The notes under the pieces are model-generated. The model was not told the DNA's origin and did not search any database. It saw nothing but the letters and a program-made list of their open reading frames with translations. This document shows positions 27,481-36,224 of a stretch of 39,584 bases of DNA, in pieces. The position numbers and the translations under genes were made by a program. How positions within the stretch are numbered: the first letter of the stretch is position 1; each line of letters begins with the position of its first letter. The DNA lies in assembly GCA_913049915.1 (NCBI GenBank), contig CAJWZC010000029.1, forward strand, positions 1 through 39,584, written 5' to 3'. The stretch comes from an uncultured Colwellia sp. (lineage in GTDB: Bacteria; Pseudomonadota; Gammaproteobacteria; Enterobacterales; Alteromonadaceae).

Positions 27481-27504
27481 GTTATTTTAAACGTTTAAAA
27501 TAAC
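27481..27504. repeat. Perfect 24-bp palindrome over the acyl-CoA dehydrogenase stop codon
   Basis: The half-site GTTATTTTAAAC (27481-27492) is followed directly by its exact reverse complement (27493-27504). The stop codon of the dehydrogenase (27495-27497) lies inside. As RNA it could fold a 10-bp stem with loop ACGT; as DNA it is a perfect dyad for a dimeric protein. No T run follows immediately. Transcription end is the simplest reading. Confidence 0.6.
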
Positions 27505-29303
27505 TCATCATCAATAGCAAACAAACAATCACTACCTGATTTAGCTGATGCAATTAACGAAAGTCGGCGTGGTAATAATCGGCTAAAGAAGTAACGAGCC
27601 GTATACAATTTACTTTGATAAAAATCTTCACCACTCTCCCCATTACTCTGCTGTTGTGACAAAGAAACTTGTGCCATTTTAGCCCAGACGAATGCCATAG
27701 CCGTATAACCAAATACATGTAAATAGTCATTTGCCGATGCGCCTAACTCATTTATATCTTTTTGTGATTTAGCTAATAAATCAGTCGTCAGCTCAGTTAA
27801 ATCAGTTAATGCTGCTGCTAAAGGTATAATAAATTCATTCATCGCTTGATCATGTGTACTGCTATCGATAAAAGTCTGCACCTCATTGGTAAACACTTTT
27901 AACAAAGCACCTTTTGAACCCGCGACTTTACGCATCAATAAGTCCATGGCTTGAATTCCATTAGTGCCTTCATATATTTGGGTAATTCGCGCATCACGAA
28001 CTAATTGTTCTTGACCCCATTCACGAATATAACCATGACCACCAAAAACTTGTTGACCTGTAACTGTATTTTCAAAACCTAAATCAGTGAAAAAGGCTTT
28101 CGCAACCGGTGTCATTAAAGCAGCTAAAGCTTCACCTTTAATTTGCTCTTCACCTGTTCCATAGGTCGCGTAATCAAGTTGCATAGAGATATAACTTGAA
28201 AGCGCACGTGAACCTTCATTCAATGCTTTCATATTTAAAAGCATACGACGAACATCACCATGTACCATGATAGAGTCGGCTTCTTGAGTAGGGTTTTTAA
28301 CACCATTGGTTTTACTATCAAGGGCTCGACCTTGTAATCTGTCTTTGGCGTACTCTAATGCATTTTGATATGAGCGAACTGCAGCACTCAGACCTTGGAT
28401 ACCAACACCGATACGTTCAAAGTTCATCATGGTGAACATACAAGCTAAGCCTTTATTGAGTTCTCCAATCAAGAAACCTTTGGAATCATCAAAATTCATT
28501 ACACAGGTAGCGGAAGCATGAATACCCATTTTATGTTCTATAGAACCACAACTAACATTATTATGCTCACCAATAGTTTCATCATCATTAACATTAAATT
28601 TTGGTACCAAGAATAGAGAAATACCGCGAGGACCAGCAGGCGCATCAGGTAGTTTAGCTAATACTAAATGAACAATATTTTCAGTAAGATCATGTTCACC
28701 ACCAGTGATAAATATTTTATTACCAGTAATGTTATAACTACCATCCTCTTGTGGAATAGCTTTTGTACGAATCAAACCAAGGTCACTACCAGAATGTGAT
28801 TCAGTTAAACACATGGAACCAGACCAATCACCAGCATACATGCGGGTTAAATAACGTTGTTTTAATTCTTCACTGCCATGTTTTGCTAATGATAGCGCCG
28901 CACCGGCAGTAAGTACTGGATAAAGTGAAAAGGAAATGTCGGCACTACATAACATTTCTTCATGCATAGCCGTTAACATTTTTGGCATGCCCATACCGCC
29001 GTAACTAACATCCCCACCTAGTGCAGGCCAACCACCTTCAGCATAGGTATTAAACGCTTCTTTATAACCGGGAGGGGTTGTAACTATACCATCTTTAAAA
29101 CTCACGCCAATTTCATCACCTTGACGAGCAATAGGGTCAAGTTCTTGTTCCGCTATTTTGGCACACTCTTGTAAAATAGCTTTAGCCGTCTCTTTATCAA
29201 CTTGCTCTGCTAATTTTGGTAATTGTTGCCACATTTTATCGGCATTAAATACCTGATATAGCAAAAAATTCATATCAGTTAATGGCGCTCTATATTCAGC
29301 CAT
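27495..29303 (-). CDS. Acyl-CoA dehydrogenase, long FadE5/DmdC-like subfamily
   Basis: FAD flavoenzyme that oxidises an acyl-CoA to the 2-enoyl-CoA in fatty acid or related acyl degradation. N-terminal helical domain, about residues 40-160; FAD/substrate beta domain with CLTESHSGSDLG near 165-175; C-terminal helical domain from about 285. Catalytic base Glu445 in QIYEGTNGIQ, preceded by GGHGYIREWGQEQLVRDARI. An extra C-terminal domain (about 460-602) marks the 600-residue subfamily that includes mycobacterial FadE5 and 3-methylmercaptopropionyl-CoA dehydrogenase DmdC. The substrate cannot be told from sequence. A strong ribosome binding site (AGAGGAGG) precedes ATG 29303. It stands alone upstream of the dcw cluster. 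Confidence 0.93.
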   Translation of the reverse strand: MAEYRAPLTDMNFLLYQVFNADKMWQQLPKLAEQVDKETAKAILQECAKIAEQELDPIARQGDEIGVSFKDGIVTTPPGYKEAFNTYAEGGWPALGGDVSYGGMGMPKMLTAMHEEMLCSADISFSLYPVLTAGAALSLAKHGSEELKQRYLTRMYAGDWSGSMCLTESHSGSDLGLIRTKAIPQEDGSYNITGNKIFITGGEHDLTENIVHLVLAKLPDAPAGPRGISLFLVPKFNVNDDETIGEHNNVSCGSIEHKMGIHASATCVMNFDDSKGFLIGELNKGLACMFTMMNFERIGVGIQGLSAAVRSYQNALEYAKDRLQGRALDSKTNGVKNPTQEADSIMVHGDVRRMLLNMKALNEGSRALSSYISMQLDYATYGTGEEQIKGEALAALMTPVAKAFFTDLGFENTVTGQQVFGGHGYIREWGQEQLVRDARITQIYEGTNGIQAMDLLMRKVAGSKGALLKVFTNEVQTFIDSSTHDQAMNEFIIPLAAALTDLTELTTDLLAKSQKDINELGASANDYLHVFGYTAMAFVWAKMAQVSLSQQQSNGESGEDFYQSKLYTARYFFSRLLPRRLSLIASAKSGSDCLFAIDDELF

Positions 29304-29522
29304 GAAGGCCTCCTCTTATAATTTAGATTACGTTTAGTTACCGTGTGGCAAACACACAATTAAAACACTTGTTTGAATATAGTCTAAATCATGTCAATGT
29401 AAAAGCGCTATTCATCAATAACTCGATATTTTTTATTTTATCTGAAGATAATTAGCATAACTCATAGAATTTTCTCGTTAAAAAATTATTAGCGCTTTGC
29501 TATTACCTACAAAATTAAGTTA

Positions 29523-30683
29523 ATGTGTGAATTAGGGTTTATACTCATATATCTGTATAGATTTTCTTGGATCGGCTCAATTAGTAAAGCATTTCTGATA
29601 AGACTAAGTTTTATACAAATTCGTGCTAGGAAAAGTAACATTGCTAACAACTATACTACGAGTAAAAATAACGTGACCTTTGACTTACCGCATTCATTGT
29701 TTAATACATATCAATTACGACTTGCAATAATTACCTTTTTTTTATCATTTATTACTCAAGGGCAAGCTCAGCAATTAAGTTTTAGCAAAACCCATGTAGA
29801 ACAAGGTTATAGCTTTAAATATCAATGGCTCGATCACAACAAGGTAGGGCAAGCTATCAGCTTTACCTTAAACCAAGAGGGCCTATTTGATCGATTTAGA
29901 AATTTTAAAACCTACCAAAATAGCTATGCTCAGAAAACAATTATTAGACGTATTAAGAGAGAAATGCAGCGAAATCCCATAGCGGGTATACAAATATTTT
30001 ATCGACAGCAACATGATGGTTTTTTAATTGAGGTCAATGGTTTAGATAGCGATAAGGTAGCAAAATCTTATCAAACGTTAGCTAGAGTTGAAAGTGAGGT
30101 CACGCAAAAGTACCTTCAGGACAATTACTATCAAGCTTTTACCAACCATGAACAGGTAAATGGTATTAAAGTAGACCATGTCAGTATTGCAAATAATTCC
30201 GTAGCTGATTTAAAATCGTTAAAGCCATTAATTTTGGACCATGTATCTATTCAGAATATTCGAAAAGTCACTAATTATGTATTGAGCTTTGTACAGAGTA
30301 TTCCTTATAGTACCTTAGAATCTCGTATCACTTCTTCCGGCGCAGGTTTTAATCCACCATTACAAGTTTTATGGGAAAACCAAGGAGATTGCGATAGTAA
30401 AATGACCTTAACAGCAGCTTTGTTAAGGGCTTTGATGCCACGTATTGATATGACGTTAATTTATATTGATGGTCATGCTTTTATTGGTATCGATATTCCA
30501 GGGCAAGCAAACGAAGTGACTATAGAGCATAATGATGTAAAATATTTATTAGCTGAGCCTACTGGACCAGCATTATTGCCTCTAGGCACACTAGCACCAG
30601 AATCAGAGCTAGCGATTAATCAAGGCCAATACATTGCACAAGATTATCACGAAGTATTATCTAATGAAATATCTAAGCAGTAA
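29523..30683 (+). CDS. Exported transglutaminase-like protein of unknown function
   Basis: I do not recognise a named family. The C-terminal third looks like a transglutaminase-like cysteine protease core: Cys290 in NQGDCDSKMTLTAALLRAL, His318 in YIDGHAFIGID and Glu345 in LLAEPTGP, where the usual third residue is Asp. A hydrophobic export signal (LAIITFFLSFITQGQA) ends near residue 82, too far from ATG 29523 for a normal signal peptide. GTG 29673 (residue 51) or TTG 29697 (residue 59) may be the real start, leaving a periplasmic protein of about 300 residues. The middle part is basic and unassigned. It stands alone, divergent from the acyl-CoA dehydrogenase and convergent with the peroxidase. 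Confidence 0.7.
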   Translation: MCELGFILIYLYRFSWIGSISKAFLIRLSFIQIRARKSNIANNYTTSKNNVTFDLPHSLFNTYQLRLAIITFFLSFITQGQAQQLSFSKTHVEQGYSFKYQWLDHNKVGQAISFTLNQEGLFDRFRNFKTYQNSYAQKTIIRRIKREMQRNPIAGIQIFYRQQHDGFLIEVNGLDSDKVAKSYQTLARVESEVTQKYLQDNYYQAFTNHEQVNGIKVDHVSIANNSVADLKSLKPLILDHVSIQNIRKVTNYVLSFVQSIPYSTLESRITSSGAGFNPPLQVLWENQGDCDSKMTLTAALLRALMPRIDMTLIYIDGHAFIGIDIPGQANEVTIEHNDVKYLLAEPTGPALLPLGTLAPESELAINQGQYIAQDYHEVLSNEISKQ

Positions 30684-30689
30684 CCAGAT

Positions 30690-30749
30690 CTAACATTAAA
30701 AAAATAAGATAAACTTACATTTCGAAAGTCTTATTAATTTCAATGTTAG
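30690..30749. terminator. Nested hairpin between convergent genes
   Basis: Outer arms CTAACATT (30690-30697) and AATGTTAG (30742-30749) and inner arms AATAAGA (30703-30709) and TCTTATT (30729-30735) are both perfect and nested, with A- and T-rich joints. It fills the gap between the transglutaminase-like gene and the peroxidase gene and probably ends transcription from both sides. Confidence 0.6.
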
Positions 30750-30752
30750 CTT

Positions 30753-31682
30753 TTAGTCAATATCAGTAACATGCGTTAGAAAGGTTAAACTTGGCGCAAA
30801 AAAAGAACTACCCGTTTCAGCTTGGGTATATTTTAGTAAATGATCAGAATTACCATGGCAATCTCCATGAATCATACTTTTAAGTATTATTTCAAAAGGC
30901 TTAGGTGACTGACAGTACGAAACAAAGAATAGTCCTTTACGCTTCATGTCGCCATAAGGCATGCTTTGCCTTACAATTTCAATACTTTTGCCCTGTGCAT
31001 CCTTAAGATTAGTACGCTTAGTATGAGCTGTTAGTGGTTTATCGGCACTATCATATTCAATATTATCTCGCTTAGTTCGGCCATAAACATCTTCTTGTTC
31101 ATGCTCAGCGAGAGAGCCCCATAGGGTTAAGTTATGTTGATAGCGTTGCGTATGTAAATAACTACCAGCAGCAAAGTTAATGTCATCTTGGTCTTTAACC
31201 AGCGCGACTTCTCGTCGATGTAAACCTTGAGGGTTTTCAGTACCATCAACAAAGCCAGTTAAGTCTCTACCATCTAAAAATCTGAAAGCTTGTACTTGTT
31301 CTATTAATTCAACACTATTACCGAGTAAATGGCAAACCTTAGTACTGACAATATGATTCACATCGGCACGGTCACTTCGAATTTCAATATAAATATCATA
31401 GCTATTTGTCGGTGCAACTCTATCGTCACTATGCATTGCAGGAAATGGTGATAATAATGCAGGGCGTGCTTGCGGATAAAACTCATCCCAATAAGCTTCA
31501 CCAATAGCGACAACACCAATAAGATTCGCTTCAGAATACTGTTCTGCATAGTTGTCAAAGAGCTTGGGTAAACGAGAAATTGCAGCACGAATAAAGGCAT
31601 TTTTATCATCTAGCGCATTAAATAGTAGATAATTACCATGTAAGTTAGCTTCAGCGCAGATACCAAATTGTTCTCTAGCCAT
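30753..31682 (-). CDS. Dyp-type peroxidase (YfeX-like)
   Basis: Haem peroxidase of the dye-decolorising family, using hydrogen peroxide to oxidise varied substrates. The ferredoxin-like fold carries the distal motif GFVDGTENP, with Asp146. The proximal haem ligand is His220 (TAHTKRTN) and the distal Arg is Arg238 (EIVRQSMPYG). The length of 309 residues and these positions match the YfeX subfamily (E. coli about 300). No signal peptide is seen, so it is probably cytoplasmic. No encapsulin gene or encapsulin-targeting C-terminal tail is evident. The gene appears monocistronic. Confidence 0.92.
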   Translation of the reverse strand: MAREQFGICAEANLHGNYLLFNALDDKNAFIRAAISRLPKLFDNYAEQYSEANLIGVVAIGEAYWDEFYPQARPALLSPFPAMHSDDRVAPTNSYDIYIEIRSDRADVNHIVSTKVCHLLGNSVELIEQVQAFRFLDGRDLTGFVDGTENPQGLHRREVALVKDQDDINFAAGSYLHTQRYQHNLTLWGSLAEHEQEDVYGRTKRDNIEYDSADKPLTAHTKRTNLKDAQGKSIEIVRQSMPYGDMKRKGLFFVSYCQSPKPFEIILKSMIHGDCHGNSDHLLKYTQAETGSSFFAPSLTFLTHVTDID

Positions 31683-31779
31683 TTTCCATTCCTGTTAAAA
31701 TATTTTATGTTGCAAACTAATATTGTCGCTATTGTACACAATAAATATTGTCATACCATGCTGATTTAGGTGATAAAAA

Positions 31780-32700
31780 TCACATTACCTTCCATAATCC
31801 TTTCTCATCTATACACATTATCTCGGTGAGAGTTTCCTTATCCTTGCCAAAATAATTCTTAAAAATAACATTAATACACTGTTTTTTGTTCCGCTTAGTA
31901 GTTTTTCCTTTCATGATAGTACCTCGATTTCCACTCTTAACATTTTGCCAAAGTGACTTAGTTTGATTACTATCATTGAGTAAGGTGACAACTTTTTCTT
32001 GCATCAGCGCGACATCTTGGGCAGTTAAATACTTGGCCGAACGCGAATCAACATCGACAATACCAGTTAAACCTGAGACCATTTCAAATGGCAGAGATAT
32101 CACACCTTTAAAAAAGCCAGAAACTAAGCCACTACTAGCTTCTGAACCAATAGTTTTAGCATTGACAATGGTATTTTCAATACGTGAAAGGTACTGAGGA
32201 ATATAGTCCCTGGAGAGTTCTATTTCTTCCAAATATCGAATGGAATGCGGTCGCCACTGCGCAACTTCTGTGGTGGTATTATTGGTAGTTTCAACAACAG
32301 CATCAATACGTTTGAGTACTGCTGGTATGGATTTTTGTAATTGTTCAATTTGTTGTTCTATGCTCGCGAGTTGACTTAGCACTGTGGGTAGTTGCCTTGA
32401 GTAATACTCGCTTTCAACGACCACTTGCTGCACCACAGGAAGTGAGGCTTGCACTTGCGCTAGAATAACAGGTGTTTGTTGTGAGACTAATTCCCTTACT
32501 TTACTAATCTCGAGTCTGACAAGAGCAACTTCATCAATGATATCTTCAACCCTAGGACTTACTGAATCGACTGTTTTTATGGTTTTTTCAATAACACTAA
32601 TAATTGCTGGCACATACAGAGTAAACTTAAATAAAGACAATGCTAGAAAAGCAATAGCTAAAGCTAACAGCGTCTGTGAAGGAGAGAATTTTTTAATCAT
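31780..32700 (-). CDS. Membrane-anchored coiled-coil protein coupled to the hybrid kinase
   Basis: No named family recognised. From ATG 32700 (306 residues) an N-terminal membrane helix lies at about residues 9-30. A long amphipathic coiled coil runs to about 165 (VRELVSQQTPVILAQVQ, LSQLASIEQQIEQLQKS). A hydrophobic stretch, SGLVSGFFKGVISLPFEMVSGL, follows near 190-215. The C-terminal 50 residues carry two Cys and end in MCIDEKGLWKVM, like the tail of 17-kDa surface-antigen-type domains (SG..G, C, C..DG.W). An in-frame TTG at 32721 would overlap the kinase gene by 14 bp; ATG 32700 starts 7 bp after its stop. Both arrangements suggest co-translation with the kinase, so it may be a sensor partner or an output protein; this is inference. 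Confidence 0.65.
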   Translation of the reverse strand: MIKKFSPSQTLLALAIAFLALSLFKFTLYVPAIISVIEKTIKTVDSVSPRVEDIIDEVALVRLEISKVRELVSQQTPVILAQVQASLPVVQQVVVESEYYSRQLPTVLSQLASIEQQIEQLQKSIPAVLKRIDAVVETTNNTTTEVAQWRPHSIRYLEEIELSRDYIPQYLSRIENTIVNAKTIGSEASSGLVSGFFKGVISLPFEMVSGLTGIVDVDSRSAKYLTAQDVALMQEKVVTLLNDSNQTKSLWQNVKSGNRGTIMKGKTTKRNKKQCINVIFKNYFGKDKETLTEIMCIDEKGLWKVM

Positions 32701-32707
32701 AGAAAAG

Positions 32708-35638
32708 TTACTCTGACTCAATCAAACTAATTTCGTCAACTAAACAATGCGTTAACTCACTGATTAATAAATCATTTGGTTTACCTTTAATTAATTCTAT
32801 ATTAATTATAGCCTCTAACTCTTTTGCTGCTTGATTAAGTTCAACAAAGCCAAACATTTGTGCCGCTCCCGCTAAACGATGTGCGAGAGAGGCAATACTC
32901 TTTATATCATTATGATCACTATAAAAAATAAGTTCTTGCTTATCGTTACTAAGGTTAACTTTAAATTCGACGACTAAATCACTCAAATCAACTTGAGCAA
33001 GATATTGCTCCGCTTTATCAACAACTTCATTTGGGTTTAAAGTCTGTGAATTGGTAGTATTTAATGAGTTAGTGAAAGAACTCTCTTGGCTCTCAGTAGT
33101 AAAATACTTCGCAATCGTGGCAATAAAATTCTTTCGCTCAACAGGTTTTTTTAAATGCCCGGTAAAACCTAACCCCAGATACTGACTAACTTCATGAGAC
33201 ATAGCATTCGCAGTTAAAGCATAAATTGGTTGATTACAGCCTAAAGCACGTAACACTTTAAAAGCTTCAACACCATCCATTTCAGGCATTTGAATATCTA
33301 GAAGCACCAAGTGGGGTTGATGTTCAACGCAGAGTTTGACCGCTTCCTTACCGTTACGGGCAGCAATAACTTCCAAGCCTAAATTAGTCAGTAACCGGGT
33401 AATCAAGCGTCGGTTATCATTATGATCTTCAACCAAAAGAATTTTTCCGCTAAAAAATATTTTACTGCTATCGAGTTGTGAGGAATCAGGTAGTACTATT
33501 ACATTATCATCAAGATTATACTGACAAGGTAGCGTTAAACAAAAGCGACTACCCTCGCCTAGCTCACTTGTTACCATAATATTACCTGACATTAATTTTG
33601 CTAGTTGATTTGATAACGTTAGCCCAAGACCTGAGCCACCAAAACGTCTACTGATACTATTATCTGCTTGAGTAAACATTTCAAAGACTTGCGTTAAATG
33701 CTCTTTACTCAAACCAATTCCCGTATCAGTTACAGTAAAAATCAGCTGCTCATTTTGCCAACTAATAGTTAGCGTTACCTTACCTTGTTCAGTGAATTTT
33801 ATTGCATTGGCACATAGGTTAAGTAAGATTTGCTTTAATCGTAAGCTATCAATTTGAATAATAAAGGGTAATGATAATTGATGTTCTATGGTGAAAATTA
33901 GATCCTTTTGATCAGCCTGAGCGCTAAAAGTATGTGATAAATCTTGAACCAACTCCCCTAAATCCAATGGCTGTATTTCTAATTCAAACTTATTTGCTTC
34001 AATACGGCTTAAATCTAAAATATGATTAATGAGTTCCAGTAAATGCAAACTATTACCATAGATGACTTCAATATCTTCTTTTACTTTATTTTTATCAATA
34101 TCATCATGAATTATAGCTTCAGCGTGACCAACTATGGCGGTGAGAGGTGTACGAATTTCATGACTCATATTTGCTAAAAATTGGTTTTTTACTTGGTCAG
34201 CTCTTTCTAACTCTTTGGTTAAATCTTCAAGCTCCCGAGTACGTTGCTTAACGCGTAACTCTAATTCTTGTGTTAAACGATGCTCAAGGTAACGACGATA
34301 AATAAAGAATACCACCACGAGAATGAGTACTAAGGTTAAAATAATAACATTACGTTGCTGCTCGACTTTAACCGATTCTAATATTTGCAGCTTTCTGCGT
34401 TGCTCTAAATCTACTATTTTCTGGTTTAGTTGCTCCGACTCAAATTCCGCTAATTTAGCATTTAGAGTATTATTAGTTGTACGTAAATAACTTTTTTCAT
34501 ATAGTTGTTGCTCGTTGAGAGCCTTGATAAACTCTTGACTTCCTGCGCTGATCAAGGCGGAAATAGCTAAATTTTCTGTTAGTAATAATTGGTAATCTAT
34601 TTTTCGACCAACGGCAACGGATCGACTAATGTATTGTTCAGCTAGTGCTAAATCACCTGAATAAAAGAAAGCTTTTGCTAAACTTTGTAGGCTACCAGCA
34701 TAAGCCTTTTGGTGACCAACCTGTTTACTAATAGTTAATGCCTTTCGACCATAAAAAATAGCCTGTTCGACATCAAACATATCGTTATGTATTTCAGCCA
34801 TATTATGCAATTGTGATGCTATGTCATGCTTATAATCATTTTGTTGAAAATATTGTAGTGCTGCGAGTATATTTTCTTTTGCTAACTTAAACCGCCCTGA
34901 ATGTTTATAAGCAATACCTAAGTCGGCTCTTGCCGAAGCAACGCCATAATCGTCATTAAGCTGTTGCCGTTTGTCTATTATTACCCTCAGCATAACAATG
35001 GCGCTATCAAAGCGTCTTAAGCTAATATGCAAAGCCGCAATATTGTATCTCACATCAATTTTATCGACTTCATTACCATAACGGGCATATAAAGGCTCAA
35101 CAAGTTGATAATTTATCAAGGCTAAGTCTGATTGTCCCAGTGAAGTATAAACAAGGGCAATATTGTTTAATAAGTTGGCTCGCTCTATAGAAAAAAAATT
35201 GATATCATGTACTTGGTTTTCATTATAATAAGCCATTGATAACTCGTAAGATTTTAGTGCTAACTTTAATTCTCCCTGATAATAGAAAAGTATACCAAGC
35301 ATTTTATTTGCCTCTGCTACTAAGCGATATTCTTTCGCTGTATCTGCGATATCTATTGCCTGTATAACGGCTTTGATGCCTTGAGCATATTGGTGAAGGA
35401 TGAAGAATGTTTTTCCTTGCTGAAGCATTATTGTCGCTTGATCAGCCCCCTTAAAGGTATTGGATTTAATTAATTGCGATAATGCTGATAATATTTGTGT
35501 TTTATCTTCTTGCTGGTTTATTTCGGTTAGCTTTTTTTGTAATGGGCTATCTAGTGCCCAAGATTTATCGACGAGTGCTAAATTCCCCATGGTTAGTAAA
35601 CAAAAGAGCAGTATTATTTGGTTTAGTCTTGCCATCAT
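32708..35638 (-). CDS. TPR-containing hybrid sensor histidine kinase with receiver and HPt domains
   Basis: Phosphorelay sensor. From ATG 35638 (976 residues): signal peptide or anchor at about 1-28; periplasmic tetratricopeptide repeats at about 55-385; a coiled coil; one membrane helix at about 431-447. The HisKA domain has phospho-acceptor His493 (NMSHEIRTPL). The HATPase domain has Asn611 (N box), DTGIG near 638 and GGSGLGL near 667. The receiver domain has phospho-Asp781 (LLDIQMPEMDG) and Lys831, and the HPt domain has His920 (LAHRLAGAAQMFG). The relay is complete up to HPt, but no separate response regulator lies nearby. A TTG at 35656 is an alternative start. The input is unknown; TPRs suggest protein or peptide sensing. 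Confidence 0.92.
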   Translation of the reverse strand: MMARLNQIILLFCLLTMGNLALVDKSWALDSPLQKKLTEINQQEDKTQILSALSQLIKSNTFKGADQATIMLQQGKTFFILHQYAQGIKAVIQAIDIADTAKEYRLVAEANKMLGILFYYQGELKLALKSYELSMAYYNENQVHDINFFSIERANLLNNIALVYTSLGQSDLALINYQLVEPLYARYGNEVDKIDVRYNIAALHISLRRFDSAIVMLRVIIDKRQQLNDDYGVASARADLGIAYKHSGRFKLAKENILAALQYFQQNDYKHDIASQLHNMAEIHNDMFDVEQAIFYGRKALTISKQVGHQKAYAGSLQSLAKAFFYSGDLALAEQYISRSVAVGRKIDYQLLLTENLAISALISAGSQEFIKALNEQQLYEKSYLRTTNNTLNAKLAEFESEQLNQKIVDLEQRRKLQILESVKVEQQRNVIILTLVLILVVVFFIYRRYLEHRLTQELELRVKQRTRELEDLTKELERADQVKNQFLANMSHEIRTPLTAIVGHAEAIIHDDIDKNKVKEDIEVIYGNSLHLLELINHILDLSRIEANKFELEIQPLDLGELVQDLSHTFSAQADQKDLIFTIEHQLSLPFIIQIDSLRLKQILLNLCANAIKFTEQGKVTLTISWQNEQLIFTVTDTGIGLSKEHLTQVFEMFTQADNSISRRFGGSGLGLTLSNQLAKLMSGNIMVTSELGEGSRFCLTLPCQYNLDDNVIVLPDSSQLDSSKIFFSGKILLVEDHNDNRRLITRLLTNLGLEVIAARNGKEAVKLCVEHQPHLVLLDIQMPEMDGVEAFKVLRALGCNQPIYALTANAMSHEVSQYLGLGFTGHLKKPVERKNFIATIAKYFTTESQESSFTNSLNTTNSQTLNPNEVVDKAEQYLAQVDLSDLVVEFKVNLSNDKQELIFYSDHNDIKSIASLAHRLAGAAQMFGFVELNQAAKELEAIINIELIKGKPNDLLISELTHCLVDEISLIESE

Positions 35639-36098
35639 GGGGTAATTAAAGCTCAAATCTCACTATTATTGGATACTGTATTTTATCAACAGTAATAAAC
35701 GACATTATTTATAGCATTAATTGCTATTAAAAAACATCATATCAATAAACCGTCTTTACAAAAGTCATCATTTCACTATAAAAATCAGCTATAAAAAAAT
35801 AATACCTATTGCCTTTATTTAAAAAATCAAGTCATGAGTTACATTAGCTATAATCAAAATCTACTTGATAGTATCTATACCAATTAGATTTATCTAGAAA
35901 CGGTATGACAACTAAATAGCAGTACCAAGGGAAGGTAAGTATGGTTTAGACCATTAGATTCTATTGAGGGGTATATGCTTAACATTAATATCACTACCAA
36001 TTATAAAAATATTCGTGTACTAAGAACTCAATTACGCTAAGAAAATAAAACTAGTTAGTTATTACTAAACAGAAATACTAAAAAACTTAAACCGTAAT
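35639..36098. other. AT-rich intergenic region with no gene recognised
   Basis: No convincing ORF or RNA gene. It contains small dyads (for example TAGCA-TTAAT-TGCTA near 35723) and the stretch TATACCAATTAGATTT near 35877. The promoter of the hybrid kinase must lie here or just inside, but no clear -35/-10 pair could be chosen. Confidence 0.6.
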
Positions 36099-36130
36099 AA
36101 AAAGACAACGTTTACTAACATTGCCTTTTT
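36099..36130 (-). terminator. Terminator downstream of the RND pump
   Basis: On the minus strand AAAAAGGCAATG (36130-36119) and CGTTGTCTTTTT (36110-36099) pair over 12 positions, with wobbles only at two, around loop TTAGTAAA; the T run and TTATTACGG follow. The arrangement fits a rho-independent terminator for the adaptor-pump operon. Confidence 0.65.
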
Positions 36131-36136
36131 TATTAG

Positions 36137-36176
36137 CTAAAACTAAAGCTAAAGTTTACTTAAGCTTTAGTTTTAG
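36137..36176. terminator. Second strong hairpin after the RND pump
   Basis: CTAAAACTAAAGCT (36137-36150) and AGCTTTAGTTTTAG (36163-36176) are a perfect 14-bp stem with a 12-nt loop. It stands between the pump stop and the previous terminator. On the plus strand TTTTG follows, so it may also stop transcription coming the other way. Confidence 0.6.
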
Positions 36177-36224
36177 TTTTGTTGTATGACGTTAGTACTT
36201 AACACTAACGATTACCCGCAGCAA

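Noticed and set aside
27481..27504. A chromosome dimer resolution (dif) site
   Set aside because: A dif site has unlike arms around a 6-bp centre; this is a perfect palindrome without the XerC/XerD arm pattern.
30753..31682. An encapsulin-loaded Dyp peroxidase system
   Set aside because: No encapsulin gene is adjacent and the C-terminus lacks a recognisable cargo tail.
35870..36050. Possible small RNA or short gene in the gap before the RND pump terminators
   Set aside because: Frames are short and interrupted and no promoter-terminator pair could be matched.
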